Assembly: GCA_023974075.1 (NCBI GenBank)
Contig: JAMFTG010000720.1
Location: 1-64,000, forward strand
Source of the DNA: Chaenocephalus aceratus
Taxonomy: Eukaryota; Chordata; Actinopteri; Perciformes; Channichthyidae
Direction of reading: 5' to 3'
Length of the DNA: 64,000 nt
The notes under the pieces are model-generated. The model had not been told where the DNA came from and ran no database searches. It was given only the letters and a program-made list of their open reading frames with translations. The first letter of the stretch is position 1. Each line of letters starts with the position of its first letter. Below are positions 39,321 through 52,632 of the stretch, piece after piece. A program made the position numbers and the translations under genes.

Positions 39321-41577
39321 CAAAAACGTGCACGGCACGCTTAAACCGCGCTCCGGTTGTGATTTCCTACCTATCTATTTAGACCTTTTTTATTTTATTT
39401 AAAATGTTACAGTATGTCCACTGTAGAGGACGTCGGCACCATATTAGTTTGAAAAGACAGCCAAAATGAACAGATAGACTGTGTAACATTATGGTTATAG
39501 AGTGAGATTAATACAATAATACATTCACCTTTTTTTAAAACATGAATAAGTAATTGATCTGAACATTGCTGTTTATTTGGTCACTAAAAAACTAGTTTGG
39601 TTTTTGGTGAATCTTTCCAGATCTTCAAAGACTTTGTAGTCAACGTACTGAAAGTACCTCATTGACTCCAGTCAGCACGGGCTGTAGGGTCATCTTGACT
39701 AGTGTTATGGATGTGGTCTCCATTTGACCTGCTCATAGAAACAAAGCTTGCATTCCTGAGGCAACTCTCATCTGTCATGGCTCCACTTAAAATAAAAACA
39801 ACAATAACACATACTGTACGTGCTACTTGGCCCACAGAGGGCCATGTCTTTCCAGCTCGTCCCTATCTGTCTCTATGTATCTATCTGAGCGCTCATGGAG
39901 CATCCTGCATCTTTCCCCCTTCTTCTTGACCCTCTTCTATCCCAGGTGTGAAAGCCTCATCTCTCTCATCATCTGAGAGCTCAACATATTAATCTCCCTG
40001 AACGATCTGGTGCAGAAAATGTCTGCTTCAGTTCCGTCTCCTGCAACAATATTGAGTCATAAAGTCCATGAAGACGGTCCTGACGTCCACTAGGATGGAC
40101 ATTTATAATTGTTATTTGAAAACTTGAATTATTTAATTGCTTTCAGAACTAATTATATAGTTCCTCACATGTTAATAAACAAGAACATATATGATTTTCA
40201 TGGTAAACATTACAATTATTCAACAATATTTGACTTCTCCTCCTGCTTCTATAACATTTTGTTTTTGGTATGCCAGCCATTTTGGATGAAAAGAAAGAGG
40301 AACTTCCCAGCATGCAATTTTAACCAATGACATCTCACTGGAAAGCCCAGGATGTCCTCTGTACAGAACACCAGGGATTGATAGAGTAGCTCAAAAGAGT
40401 AAAAGGAGATGCATGTTAACAAAATGTCCACTTCCAATGGGCTGGGTCCCAGGAGGTGTTTTCAGAAGATTTTAAAGCCCCCTTTCGCTCTAGCTTCGAT
40501 CTAAAAAGCCCTGAAAATGTCACAAAACTTAAATTGGATTTTAGGGAAACCAGTTCCATCTATCAAAAACCCTTTTCATCCAGTAAGAGAGTTTGGAGAG
40601 TAGTTTAAACTTTGGTTTACAGCACATTTTCCGTGGGCCGCTTACCCCGAACAAAGCCAGGCGTGTTTCCGTACCAGACGAGGATTTTGTCTGCACTGAA
40701 AAAGCCATCTTGGATTTCAGCTTGGATTTCAGCGTACAGATCTTATAAATAAATCTGTGTGTCGAGCAGAGATCTGAAATAATGTGTGCAGCGTCAGGCT
40801 TTCTGTGGTACTTTAATGCGAGCTGCAGCGCAACCACAAAGCCACGGTACAAAGTGTGTGAGTGTGAACACGGTAGTGGCTGCCGCTCACTTATTACAGC
40901 TGATTCTCCTGTGGTTTCCTGCACTTCGGAGTTTGGTTTCTGCCACCGCACTCACCCCGCTTCTAAATCTCTGTCCGCAGACGATCCTTTGAAAGAAAAA
41001 GGAGAGAAAGTTATGTTTTTCTGAGGTCTGGAGCTGTCAATGAGCCACCTGTTTGCTCTCTGCACAGCACGGTCCCTCCCTTCAGTCATGAGGACACGAC
41101 GCATTCGCTTTCTCACACGCCTGAAATGGATTGCACTGACGAGGTGGTTTTAAAACACAAAACAATAGATGTCTTAAGTGGACTGAGAAGCATCTTAGTG
41201 GTAGATATATAAGGATATTGAACCCGGAGGCGAATGAAAACGCTTTGTTCCCACGTGTTGGAGATGTTCCTGTGAAATCCATTTCTTCACAAGAATTAAT
41301 TAGTAAAGTGACCTTTTGTTCTTAGATTATCTTCACTATCTGTGATTCTTAAAGGTCAGGATTGAAGATACATTTTGTTCTGATCTTAACTCACATAAAA
41401 CGTGCTGTTCTTACTTCAGATCTTGCCTCTAATACTAAGAGGCAAGCCAATACTTATTCTATAAATATACAAATAAGTTTACACGAACACATTAAAGCCT
41501 CACTATGAACTTCAGCGCTGACTGATCTGTACTCCACATCATGAAGTCATACAGAAGGATTTCCTTCTCTCCCTGAT

Positions 41578-42285
<708 letters not shown>

Positions 42286-42595
42286 CGACTGCCTCCCATA
42301 TCCTCCGCTTAGTGCTGTCCACATCCACTGTGCAGCGCTGATAGCATAGCTTAGCCTCCAGCGAGCGCCTGTTTGGTGCAGGTAGGAATGATAGGACTTC
42401 CGCTCAGAGGATGGCGCGCGTCACAAAGAGGCTTGTATTGCACAGCTGGGCTCTGCTGATTCCTGATGGAGCTGCACATTCACTGCACACTTTAAACTGT
42501 TATGAATATTATTGTTGAAATAATGTGTATTCCCTATCTCTCTCTCCCCCACCCCTTCACATGATCCCCTCCTCTCCCTATCCTCGTCACTAAAG

Positions 42596-42731
42596 CAACA
42601 GCATAGCAGCGTCGGCGGTGTGTGCCTTCAACCTGAGCGCCATCTCGCAGGCCTTCAACGGGCCGTTCCGCTCCCAGGAGAACCCCCGCTCCACCTGGCT
42701 GCCCACCGCCAACCCCATCCACAACTTCCAG
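42596..42731 (+). CDS. sema5b: sema5b exon, sema domain
   Basis: 136 bp. The acceptor is CACTAAAG and the donor CAG|GTCAGT. The first base completes a valine codon, then reads NSIAASAVCAFNLSAISQAF, NGPFRSQENPRSTWLP and NPIHNFQ. Phase 2 in, phase 0 out. The start was chosen because only this AG keeps the frame with the exon at 25201 and yields the conserved TTNVNSIAAS junction. A 17.1-kb intron precedes it. Confidence 0.94.
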
Positions 42732-43198
42732 GTCAGTTTAACCAATTAAATGAGCCCTTGTTACGGCACCGGCTCATAGGCTGCAACAAAGATGGGACAC
42801 CAGACGAGCTAAGTGTCACAAAAAGCGTATTTATTTACGATATAACAAAAACCAAAGGACTTGAAAGACACCGAAGCAAAGTGGAAGTCAGTCATCAGTA
42901 ATGTGTGCGTGTATGTGAAAATGTGCAGAAACAAAGACCGTGCCCAACAGAAGAGTGTCAGTTGGTGTTGGCCTTTTTATCTTGACGGCCCAGGTGCTTT
43001 ATGGGGGTTCCCCTTTCCTGTAGTGTGTAATATAAGTTTTAGTGCATGTAAACGGTCTGCAAAGGCTAAAATCCCTGTGTTCCCTCCAGAGGGAGTTTCT
43101 CTCACACACACACAAAAAAAGATAGTCCAAATGCTACAAAAGATCATGTGTCGATATACTCTATAAGAAGAAGATGGATCCAGGTGAATGTCAACGAT

Positions 43199-43262
43199 CC
43201 TCCAGCTAACCAATCAGAGCAGACTGGGCTCTGGTTTTAGACGGAGGGTGAGAAGAGGTGCT
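43199..43262 (-). mobile_element. Short fragment of the array I/II element
   Basis: CCAGCTAACCAATCAGAGCA, GACTGGGCTCTGGTTT and AGAAGAGGTGCTGC match 20060-20115 and 25828-25885. No minisatellite units are attached. Confidence 0.85.
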
Positions 43263-43354
43263 GCTGTGTCAAATAACTGTGACAAAGCCATTTCATATTT
43301 GCAAAGACGTTGCTTTAACTGTAAGAAACGATCCAACAATTGGTCGATTTCTTT

Positions 43355-43720
43355 CTAAGAATCAAGAAACAAGTCCACAGTCCAGTCCAGGCGCTTGTAG
43401 AAAGAAACCTGAGAGGTGGGTTTTGAGGCGGGACTGGAACAGGGTGAGGGACTCAGACTCACGGAGGTCTTGGGGGAGGGAGGTCCAGAGCGTCGGGGCT
43501 GCCACAGAGAAGGCTCTGTCCCCGAAGCTCCGGAGTTTGGCCTTGGGGGTGGAAAGCGAATAGGCTGAGGTGGATCTGAGGGACCGGGGTGGTTGGTAGA
43601 GGACGAGGAGGTCAGTGAGGTAGGGGGGGGGGGGGGCAGATGGTGGAGGGCTTTGACAGTGAGGACCAGCCAATTAAATCCAATTAAATTAAAATCAAGC
43701 CACAATCTCAAACATTTCCC
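43355..43720 (-). mobile_element. LINE 3' fragment (minus strand)
   Basis: The minus-strand frame 43673-43362 includes KLRSFGDRAFSVAAPTLW, TSLPQDLRESESL and FQSRLKTHLSGFF, the typical C-terminal end of CR1/L2-type LINE polyproteins. A run of G at 43624-43636 interrupts it. Confidence 0.75.
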
Positions 43721-44395
43721 CTAACAGAGGAACATTGAGTCTCGGGAACGCCTCCTCTCCAGTTCTCTTGATAACAGTCCATATTCCTTTTTTAAATATC
43801 TTCATACAACAATTTCAAGCTTAAATGTATAACCAGTTCGTGGCTCGAGCTCGCTCACTTCTTACACAGCACAGCGGGACTGAGGTTACCTTTTTAAGAT
43901 GCCGTTTCAAATTCAAAAATCTATACTTTTCCAAAATGGAGTCTACTAACAAATCATCTCTCATTTGAAGTCCTGAAGAACGGGCGGTGCTCATCTGTGC
44001 AGCCGAAGAACGCTTTCAGAGCCGTCCATTTGTATTCTTCTCTAGCGTCTCATCGCAGGCACGTTGCTCAGTCGTTTCACACCCCAGAAAAAGTTGCAAT
44101 TACTGAGAATAGAATTAAGAGTGGAAAACAAAATCCAACCCGACAGATTATTGATTTCCTAAATGCAGTAACTGTGAGGTGCTTCGCCATTGTTTCTATT
44201 TTCCAGCCTATATTTGTTCGACCTCTTCTGACACCCCCCCTTGTTTGTACTCTTCCAACATGAGAGTAACTTGATAACAAAGGTATCCCACCTGTAGCTG
44301 TGAACATGACAGGATGTGTGATGACCTGGAAGAGCATCAGGACTGTTTGAGGCAGAGATAGCTATGTGATGAACATGAGGATTCAGCCTCTATGG

Positions 44396-45352
44396 CAGGG
44401 GTGGGCAACTTTGATGGTGGTGGGAGCCACATCATTGATGTACTGGCCACCAGGGGGCCGCAGATTCACTTGGAACACACACACACAAAATTCCATGTGT
44501 TGTATGTAATTATTAACACATATACTAAGTCTGACATCTTCATTGACATTTCACAATCAAAGGGAACATCCTCTAATAAGCTCACTAAACAAATATCAGT
44601 TCACAGACATTTTATTTCATTTTTACAAGTGGCGTGTTTGTATTGAACAGGTTATTAAACAGTGGAATAAAACTATTTTAAACTATTGGAAAGCACGGAA
44701 AATGTGTGTGTATTGAGATTAACCATTAGAGGACATAAACATGAAGTCATGAACACTAACCCAGACGTTAGTTGTCTAACTTGAACACTTGTCGTCTCTG
44801 CATTCCCCTTATTCCACAATAAGGGGATGTCCTCACAACACCTGTCAGCCCGCACTCTGCTGTTCCTCAGCCCCTCCCCCCCTCCCTCCGCTGATATGAA
44901 TGAAAAGCGTAGTAATCATAGATAACACGGCAGGGTCCGTGACAGTTTGTTTTCATCTGATTTCAAAAAAACAAAGTCTTGGTTTTTAGAATATTAAACT
45001 TTTCGCCAAATTCAGATGATAAAAACAACTTTAAGCTTGTAAGGCATAATTGCAAGAGGCAACTTAACGTCACAGCAGGCATAACAACAGCCGGTGTTTC
45101 TAGTGAGGGTTCCCCGGGAAACAAACACAATACACACAAATGCGTCACAGATTATTTTGTGGTATTTGAAATCATCTACGCAGCTCGCGACGTAACAAGG
45201 AGTCTAGTGGATGGTATCAGTACTACAAGTAAAAAAAAAAAATATTTAAAAAAAATAATATTGTTTATTAATTACGTTGTTTATAAATTAATCTGAGGGT
45301 CGTAAAAAGAGGAGGTGGGGGCCGCATGCGGGCCGCCATTTGCCCATCCCTG
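44396..45352 (+). mobile_element. hAT-like element, 957 bp, perfect target duplication
   Basis: CTCTATGG stands at 44388-44395 and again at 45353-45360. Ends are CAGGGGTGGGCAACTTTGAT and CCGCCATTTGCCCATCCCTG. The interior is AT-rich without a long frame, so it is non-autonomous. Confidence 0.93.
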
Positions 45353-45700
45353 CTCTATGGAGATAGATGACAAGCATGATCATTTCTGACGTGGAGCTAA
45401 TCTGAAGTAAACATTGCATTTTTAGGTTTTGAGAAAAAAGTCAGAATTTTGAGAAACAGTCAACAACTCAGTATTTTGCACGTGACAGGATGTATGATTA
45501 CCTAAGAACCGGTATTCCTCCATCTTGTGACCGTGTGACTCCTCTCTTGGATATCAGCATGTGAAGGACACTGCTCAGGAACTAGTTGATGCTCTGTATG
45601 TGAGGACTACTTCCATTCTGGAGAGGATCAGAAACACATGGATCCTGATGTTGAAGCTCAAGCCGGTGACGAGTGATATTTTCTCACTTTCCCTCCCCAG

Positions 45701-45908
45701 TGCGGCACTATAAACGACGAGGGTCCCAACGAGGGTCTGACGGAGCGCAGCCTGCAGGACGCCCAGAGGCTCTACCTGATGAACGACGTGGTGCAGCCGG
45801 AGTCTGTGGATCCGCTCGTCATGCAGGACGACGTGCGCTTCTCCAACCTGGTGGTGGACATCGTGCAGGGCATGGACACCCTCTACCACGTCATGTACAT
45901 CAGCACAG
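45701..45908 (+). CDS. sema5b: sema5b exon, C-terminal sema domain
   Basis: 208 bp after TTTCCCTCCCCAG; donor ACAG|GTGAGG. Phase 0 in, phase 1 out. It encodes CGTINDEGPNEGLTERSLQD, AQRLYLMNDVVQP and FSNLVVDIVQGMDTLYHVMY. The segment between VVQP and RFSN is the variable loop of the family. The strand SNLVVDIVQ..DTLYHVMYI is a typical propeller blade with the form expected of 5B (VVD-V, DTLYHV). Confidence 0.95.
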
Positions 45909-45937
45909 GTGAGGGAAGGAGGGAAGGAACACAACTT

Positions 45938-46320
45938 ATTCAAGATTCAAGGCTTATTGTAGATTCATTCGTAGATAGCTACAGTGTAGATATGTGAATG
46001 GAGGGCTTAGGTCACAGGCTCCTCCAGCAGGGCAACACAATAACACAACAACATAATTAACATAGTGCAAGTAATACAAATAAAATAGAATAGAAATAGT
46101 GCAAGGAGAGTCTATATTCAAGTTATCTTACTACTGAATATGCATCCGGAAATTAAATACTGTAAGGCAAGGCAAGTTTATTTATATATATATGTATTTA
46201 TACAGCACCTTTCAACACAAGGAAATACATAAAATGGCATTTAAAAACAGTCATTTAAAAGCAAAGATAATAAAACATGAATAACAAAAGGTATATGAAT
46301 AAAAGTTACAGTGCAGCGTG
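45938..46320 (+). repeat. Probable LINE/SINE tail fragments in the 567-bp intron
   Basis: TTCAAGATTCAAGGCTTATT and GGCAAGGCAAGTTTATTTAT resemble 3' tails of common teleost retroelements. The call is from memory of such tails. No second copy is present here. Confidence 0.4.
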
Positions 46321-46475
46321 AGATGTGAATAGCTCAATTAAAAGCAGCGGCAAAAAGAAAAGTCTTCAGCCTGGATTCAAAAGTAGTCAGAGTTGCAGCG
46401 GACCGATAGGTTTCTGGGATGTTCCGGATGTTCGGAGCATAATAACCGGACGCTGGTATCTCCTCCCTTCTTCAG

Positions 46476-46683
46476 AATACGGCACCATCTTGAAGGCCCT
46501 TGCTACGCCCAATAAGAACCTGCAGGGGTGTTACCTGGAGGAGATGGAGCTCCTCCCAGCGGGGGTGCGGGAACCCATCCTGAGTCTGCAGATCCTCCAC
46601 AGCGACAGGTCGCTCTTCGTCGGGCTCAACAACCGAGTCCTGAAGATCCCGCTGGAGAGGTGCTCCACCTACAAGACGGAGAC
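46476..46683 (+). CDS. sema5b: sema5b exon, last sema blade
   Basis: 208 bp after CTTCTTCAG; donor GAC|GTGAGT. Phase 1 in, phase 2 out. It encodes EYGTILKALATPNKNLQG, CYLEEMELLPAGVREPILS, LQILHSDRSLFVGLNNRVLK and IPLERCSTYKTET. The G-C-YLEE and SLQILHS..LFVGL blocks mark the last sema blade before the PSI domain. Only 567 bp of intron separates it from the preceding exon, and a 14.3-kb intron follows. Confidence 0.96.
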
Positions 46684-47235
46684 GTGAGTACTGGACACAA
46701 TCTGCACAATGTGGGGGAGAACTGATCAGGATACACATCCTGGCAACCCAACACTAAACCCAACACTATCTTTTCATGAAGTTTGATTGATATTTATACT
46801 TATTTATGATTATCCTTGGGCTCAGCAAAGATTTGATGTCAGCTGTCTTTTCTTCTTTAGTTAATACTGAAATAGAGCCCTGCTGTTTTGTCAGGGCCTT
46901 TTCTTTAAATATAATTTTAAAATGTCCACACAGTAGCCCTTTTTTTAAATGTCTATGCTTACGTTTTTATAGGTGTTGCCATCTGCTTTGTGTAGCGTGG
47001 TTCGACAAGCAAGTCAGTGCATTCACGGGGTGGTATATCAGAGAGTTAGGGTCTGTCAATGCAATGAAAACATTTGGCCACAGAAAATCATTTATATTAA
47101 ACATGTCATTTTTACTTTTGAATACTTCAGTACAAAGGATGTGTTGAATAATGTAAGTGATATTCACATATACATCATTCATTAGTCAAAACAGGGCTAC
47201 CTTTGATTTAATTATAAAAGGTATAATGTGTGGTA

Positions 47236-47330
47236 AATTGAAGAGCCCTTTGGGAGCCGGCTCTTCTTGGTGAGCCGAGCCAAATGATCCGGCTCACCAA
47301 GAAGAGCCGGAATTCCCATCACTAGTAGTC
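47236..47330 (-). mobile_element. hAT terminus with a perfect hairpin
   Basis: CCGGCTCTTCTTGGTGAGCC and, 13 bases later, GGCTCACCAAGAAGAGCCGG form a perfect inverted repeat. It is followed by AATTCCCATCACTAG, which in reverse resembles an hAT start (AGTGATGGGAATT). Confidence 0.65.
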
Positions 47331-47362
47331 GCGTACTTCCAAGTCACTTCCTTCAGAAACGA

Positions 47363-47706
47363 AGCAAGTATACTTCCAAGCCACAGCTTCGGAAACGAAG
47401 AAGAATGGAACAGGCTAACAAGTGTGCCACTCTCTCTAACGGTTTCAACATAAACTGAACCGAAAATAAATACCTCACGATGTCTATCTAATTATGAACT
47501 TGCTTTACTTTCACGGAACACATTTGTGTTACAAACAAATGTATCAAAGTAACATTTACCAACACATGTTCTACGCCACTACATACTTACATTTCATGTG
47601 TGCTGCGTCGGTTCAGCCATTCTCCGCAAGGGTGTTTGACATTGGTCCGTGCGCAAAGCATTGTGGGTCTGGAGCAGCCTTCCTCGACATTGAGAAACAC
47701 CCTTAG
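47363..47706 (+). mobile_element. Dispersed repeat family X, copy 2
   Basis: Homologous to 1283-1592 over about 305 bp. It then joins directly to CCTCGACATTGAGAAACAC, which in copy 1 follows about 150 bp of extra sequence. This copy therefore has an internal deletion. Confidence 0.78.
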
Positions 47707-48154
47707 ACAGCAGGGTGCTACTACCAAATAAGGTAATGAGCCACCTGAGGTAATGTCGTCCTCGCTTAGCGACAGCAGCCGTGCGGGACACGCAGTGTGC
47801 ATTTTATTGTCCCCTTCATCCCTCTCGGCCGTGGATTCATTTTGCCCGTGTGGCTTTCTATTGAAGGTCTGTCCTCAGCTGGGATTAATGTCCGTGAGAC
47901 TTCACCTATAATCATTAAAGTCCATATGGGAGCAGACAATGAGCGCATTCATTTGCTGTGTGTTTCTTTCATAGTGATGGAAGTTCTGCGTAAGACAGAG
48001 AGAGCATGCTTCTGGCTTTCTGTTTGTTCTGAATCAGAGGACACACAGAAAGTGTTCCTCTGGAGGCACGCGGGTGTGCTACAAAGACACGGAGAGAAAG
48101 AGAGCTCTGCCATCTTCAGCTTCACTGTGGTTCATGTGGAAATGTGCATCTCGA

Positions 48155-48209
48155 GGGTGAGGAAGAGGAGGGGAGGAGGAGGAAGAGGAGGAGGAGGAGG
48201 AGGAGGGGG
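48155..48209 (+). repeat. (GGA)n purine tract
   Basis: Impure GAG/GGA repeats of about 55 bp, all purine on +. Confidence 0.9.
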
Positions 48210-48344
48210 AGAGCTCTCAGTCTGTTTGTCCAACCTTTCAGTCTCTCATCAGCGCTCTCAATCAGGATCCTCAGCCCGGCCACCTCCATCCTTCAAAGCC
48301 AACTTCAGCTTAGCATAAATATGACTTTGTGCTATTTTCATTCT

Positions 48345-48501
<157 letters not shown>

Positions 48502-49169
48502 GGTTGCTGCCTGGACGAGTTTTCATATGCCTGATGAGTCAGCTCGCTACTTCATACTAAATCCAAACTCCCAGACACATACAGACACCACACACACACA
48601 CCACACACACACACACACGCACACACACGCCAGCAGCGCACCAGCGAGGAGAACCTGTGCGTGTAATAAGATGTGGGTGAGATATGCAGGAGGAGAAAGA
48701 CACAGAGGAACAGGAAAGAGAGAAACAGCCAAGAGGAAAGCACAGACACCGAGAGCAGTCCTGGTCGAGGCCCAGCGGGGGTGACACGATGACCAGAGTG
48801 GGCTTCAAGGGCACCAGAAGGGGGGGGGGGGGTAGGACTACCCAGACTGCCATATTCTGCTCACCTTCGTTCACAGTCTTTGAAATGCACTGCAGCCATG
48901 ATGATAAGGTGTTTGAATAATGTAGAACAGCCTCCTCCCAAAGCTATGCATCTATTCTAAAAGGTCGATCTCTTGTTATATGCGTGCGCGTGTCTCTTAG
49001 TGTAGAGGTGAGGTATTAGGCTCGTGCACTGCTTGCCTTCCAGGTGATTGGTCGCAGCATAGTAGCGAATGGCCCCCCTGTTGAAAGAGCCTTTGCTGCT
49101 TGAACAGAATGTGTCTGATGCTTCCTTTTGGCCTCGTTGTAAGTGAAAAGATTAGCTGTCATTGCTGCT

Positions 49170-49171
<2 letters not shown>

Positions 49172-49202
<31 letters not shown>
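49172..49202 (+). repeat. (TG)n microsatellite
   Basis: About 15 perfect TG units. Confidence 0.95.
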
Positions 49203-49203
<1 letters not shown>

Positions 49204-49439
49204 TGCTGCCTTGGAAGTCAATGTTCAAACTGAATATGCAGCATGTCGCAGAAAGGGCGACTGGGTGATGATGAGACGACAAATTAAAGTAAAAAGGCTC
49301 CGTGAAAACAGGTGTTGGAGCCATTTGGTTTGAACGTTAGATAAATATATACTCTTGGGTTTAAAGTATGATTTTTAGATTGTGTTCATGAGTGTGTGAC
49401 GTCACAGTCCTCCTCCTGTAGTGTACGAGGCTGCTGATG

Positions 49440-50106
49440 GTCTGGACTCTTTACAGTAGAGACACTACGTACTGATATCCACCTGAACATCAGCAGGAGA
49501 GGACTCTTTAAAGTAGAGACACTACATACTGATATACACCTGAACATCAGCAGGAGAGGACTCTTTAAAGTAGAGACACTACATCCTGATATACACCTGA
49601 ACATCAGCAGGAGAGGACTCTTTAAAGTAGAGACACTACATACTGATATACACCTGAACATCAGCAGGAGAGGACTCTTTAAAGTAGAGACACTACATAC
49701 TGATATACACCTGAACATCAGCAGGAGAGGACTCTTTAAAGTAGAGACACTACATACTGATATACACCTGAACATCAGCAGGAGAGGACTCTTTAAAGTA
49801 GAGACACTCCATACTGATATACACCTCAACATTAGCAGGAGAGGACTCTTTAAAGTAGAGACACTACATACTGATATACACCTGAACATCAGCAGGAGAG
49901 GACTCTTTAAAGTAGAGACACTACATACTGATATACACCTGAACATCAGCAGGAGAGGACTCTTTAAAGTAGAGACACTCCATACTGATATACACCTCAA
50001 CATTAGCAGGAGAGGACTCTTTAAAGTAGAGACACTACATACTGATATACACCTGAACATCAGCTGGAGAGGACTCTTTAAAGTAGAGACACTACATACT
50101 GATATA
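49440..50106 (-). repeat. 57-bp minisatellite array III
   Basis: Eleven to twelve units with the same consensus as arrays I and II (reverse of array I). Two units carry the linked changes CACTCCATAC and CTCAACATTAGC, placed 171 bp (three units) apart (49809 and 49980). Unlike array II, no element body is attached on either side. Confidence 0.93.
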
Positions 50107-51130
50107 AACCTGGGCCTCTTTGAGTTGACAAAGTAAATTTAGATTTCTGGAAGGTCTACCTAAGAAAAAGGATTTAGGATTTAACAGTTTGAAAGGTCTA
50201 AAGCTAAGGCCAGTAAAAATAAGTTTCATTTTACTCAAGGTCAAAATCAGGCAGGGAAGAAGTGAGAGAAGTACATAATAAAGGACTGAGGTGCGAGCTC
50301 GGGTACAGAAGGAAGTAGAGGTCTTACAGGTCAAACTCAGTCAGGCAGAGAAACAGAGAACATGTCAGGAATGCGCTGTAGCCAATCAGGTGAGTCGGTA
50401 TCTGGACTAAAGGGTGGACCCGGTGTGAAGGGGGTCGGGCGAGGGGTAAACGGTGGGGAACACAGGGGCCACTGCAGGGCCAGACGAATCTAACATCATA
50501 GGAGTTGTGAGTACATGACAGGGGGAATATGTGAGACGAGGAATAGGCGGACAGAGAAAAGCAGAAAGTCCTTCAGAAGAGAGTGTTCCATACGGGCACA
50601 GGTTCAGCTGTCGTGTGTTCTTCTTACAGCTTCTCAAAGCAATTATCGGAATCGTCTTTTTTACGTGGTAGATATTGACATTGAGGTTTGAAAGTTGCTT
50701 TAACTTTTCGATGAAGAAAAGACACTTTGTCAATATGTTCTGTTAAACAAGCTCTGCCAGTGGAATATTGCCTTTGTTCTGTTGATCCCAGTTTCTAAAG
50801 AACGAATGGGCAGGTCAACGTTCCAGAAAGAGGCATTTGAAATAATAATGGTCGACTTTTGCAACTTTTACTGCCCTGCCCTGTGAAGTCATCTTTCGTG
50901 CATTCAGAGCTCAATACATTCACCTCTGACATCTGAAAGCTGCTGATTTCATGATTGATCACCGGGAATCTAGATCTCTCCCGTTAAGACCCTCGGGGAA
51001 CAGTCACTAAAGCCGGTCCTCACCCAGTCTTGCTCCGTCTGCAACACTTCCAGATGACAGCCTGTTGAATCGCGGCTTGTATCCATGGCAATATCGCAGC
51101 CAACATATTTGCAATGTGTCCATACATGTA

Positions 51131-51990
51131 TGCAGAGGTGGGAAATAACTAAGTACATTTACTCAAGTCAAGTAATCAAGTAATCTGAGGCGATGGTTCT
51201 GAGCAGGAAACCGATGACTGTCCACTCCAAGTAGGGAATGAGTCCTTACCCCAAGGGAAGGAGTTCAAGTATCTCGAGGTCTTGTTCTCGAGTGAGGGAA
51301 CTGGAGCGTGAGATGGGCCGGAGAGTCGGAGCAGCGGGAGCGGTACTGCAGTCGCTTTACCGCCCCGTAGTGACGGAAAGGGAGCTGAGCCAGAAGGCAA
51401 AGCTCTCTGTCTACCGGGCCATCTTCCTCCCTACCCTCACCTCTGGTCATGAAGGATGGTCGTGACCGAAAGAACCAGATCGCGGATACAAGCGGCCGAG
51501 ATGGGTTTCCTCCGCCGGGTGGCTGGTGTCTCCCTTAGGGATAAGGTGAGAAGTTTCGGTCATCAGGGAGGGACTCGGAGTTGAGCCGCTCCTCCTTCGC
51601 GTCGAAGGAGCCAGTTGAGGTGGTTCGGGCACCTAGTTAGGATGCCACCTGGGCGCCTCCCTAGGGAGGTGTTCCAGGCACGTCCAGCTGGGAGGAGACC
51701 AAGGGGTAGACCTTGGACCAGGTGGAGGGATTATATCCTTCGCTGGCCTGGGAGCGCCTTGGGACCCCCCAGTCAGAGCTGGTGGATGAGGGAAAGGAAC
51801 GTTTGGGGCTCTCTGCTGGAACTGATACCCCGAGACCCGACCACGGAGAAGCGGGAGAAGATGGATGGATGGATTTACTCAAGTACTGGACTTGAGTATT
51901 TCCATGTTTTGCTGCGTTGTATTTCTACTCCGTTAGACTTATTTTGTACCTTTAGTTACTTTGCAGATTTGGATTAATGATGTGAAATAT
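51131..51990 (+). mobile_element. Rex3-type LINE 3' fragment inside another dispersed repeat
   Basis: About 51184-51872 encodes, with breaks, MVLSRKPMTVHS, GAAGAVLQSLYRPVVTEREL, QKAKLSVYRAIFLPTL, RWFGHLVRMPPGRLPREVFQ and GRPWTRWRDYI. It ends in (GATG)n. This is the 3' end of the fish RTE-clade Rex3 family as I know it. ATTTACTCAAGT occurs at both borders (51157-51168 and 51873-51884), so it is a target duplication within an ACTCAAGTA-type repeat (51131-51168 and 51873 onward). Confidence 0.85.
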
Positions 51991-52107
51991 AAACAACACT
52001 TAAAAGGGACTTTATTTAAACCTGGACTAACATTGACAAGCTACCCTGCAGTAGAGAAACATTTCAGATGTTGCAGACCATTGACATGCACACAAACCTA
52101 TAACAGG

Positions 52108-52293
52108 GTGTGGCGCAGTGGGTTAGTGCGTTGGTGTTCGGATCAGGGATCACAGGTTCAAACCCCACTGCAGTCAGCATGTCGTTGTGTCCCTGAGACA
52201 CTTCACCCCAAAGTGCTCCCGTGGGGATTGCCCACAGAGTATGTGAGTCGCTTTGGATAAAAGCTTCTAACAAGTGACATGTAATGTAATAAC
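52108..52293 (+). mobile_element. tRNA-derived SINE
   Basis: GTGTGGCGCAGTGGGTTAGT resembles an A box and GGTTCAAACCCC a B box of RNA polymerase III. The body has CCTGAGACACTTCACCCC and the tail TCGCTTTGGATAAAAGCTTC, typical of teleost tRNA-SINEs. It has no cloverleaf of a working tRNA. Confidence 0.8.
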
Positions 52294-52632
52294 ACACTAC
52301 GTGAGAGGAATCACCCCCAACAAGCATACGATGGCCTCTTTAACGTCCTCTTTAGGCAAAGCTGCTGTAAATTAAGTTTCCATGAAAACGGCACGTGTCC
52401 CTGAAGGAATTGGGTTATGTGTTGCTGGGCAGAGAGAAGTGATTGCAGTAACTTTGTACTTCATTACCTCCGAGCTCCAGCCTTGCTTTAACACTTCTTT
52501 CTCTTTCTTTTGTTATTCTTCTCCAAGTGAAACAAAGCCCCATCTACCGCTCTCCTCTTAGTCTGAACACACTCCTTGTCTTTGAACTGCTGACTGAATG
52601 AGCCACTTCCTGCTTCTCTGCTGCAGCGTGTG

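Larger units (their letters stand above)
42732..45700 (+). other. 3.0-kb intron of sema5b
   Basis: It holds an element fragment (43199-43262), a LINE fragment (43355-43720) and an hAT element (44396-45352). The stretches 42732-43198, 43721-44387 and 45361-45700 show no recognisable gene or repeat. Confidence 0.8.

Noticed and set aside
52108..52180. A and B box sequence considered as a tRNA gene
   Set aside because: No acceptor stem pairing or proper anticodon arm; followed by a SINE body and tail.
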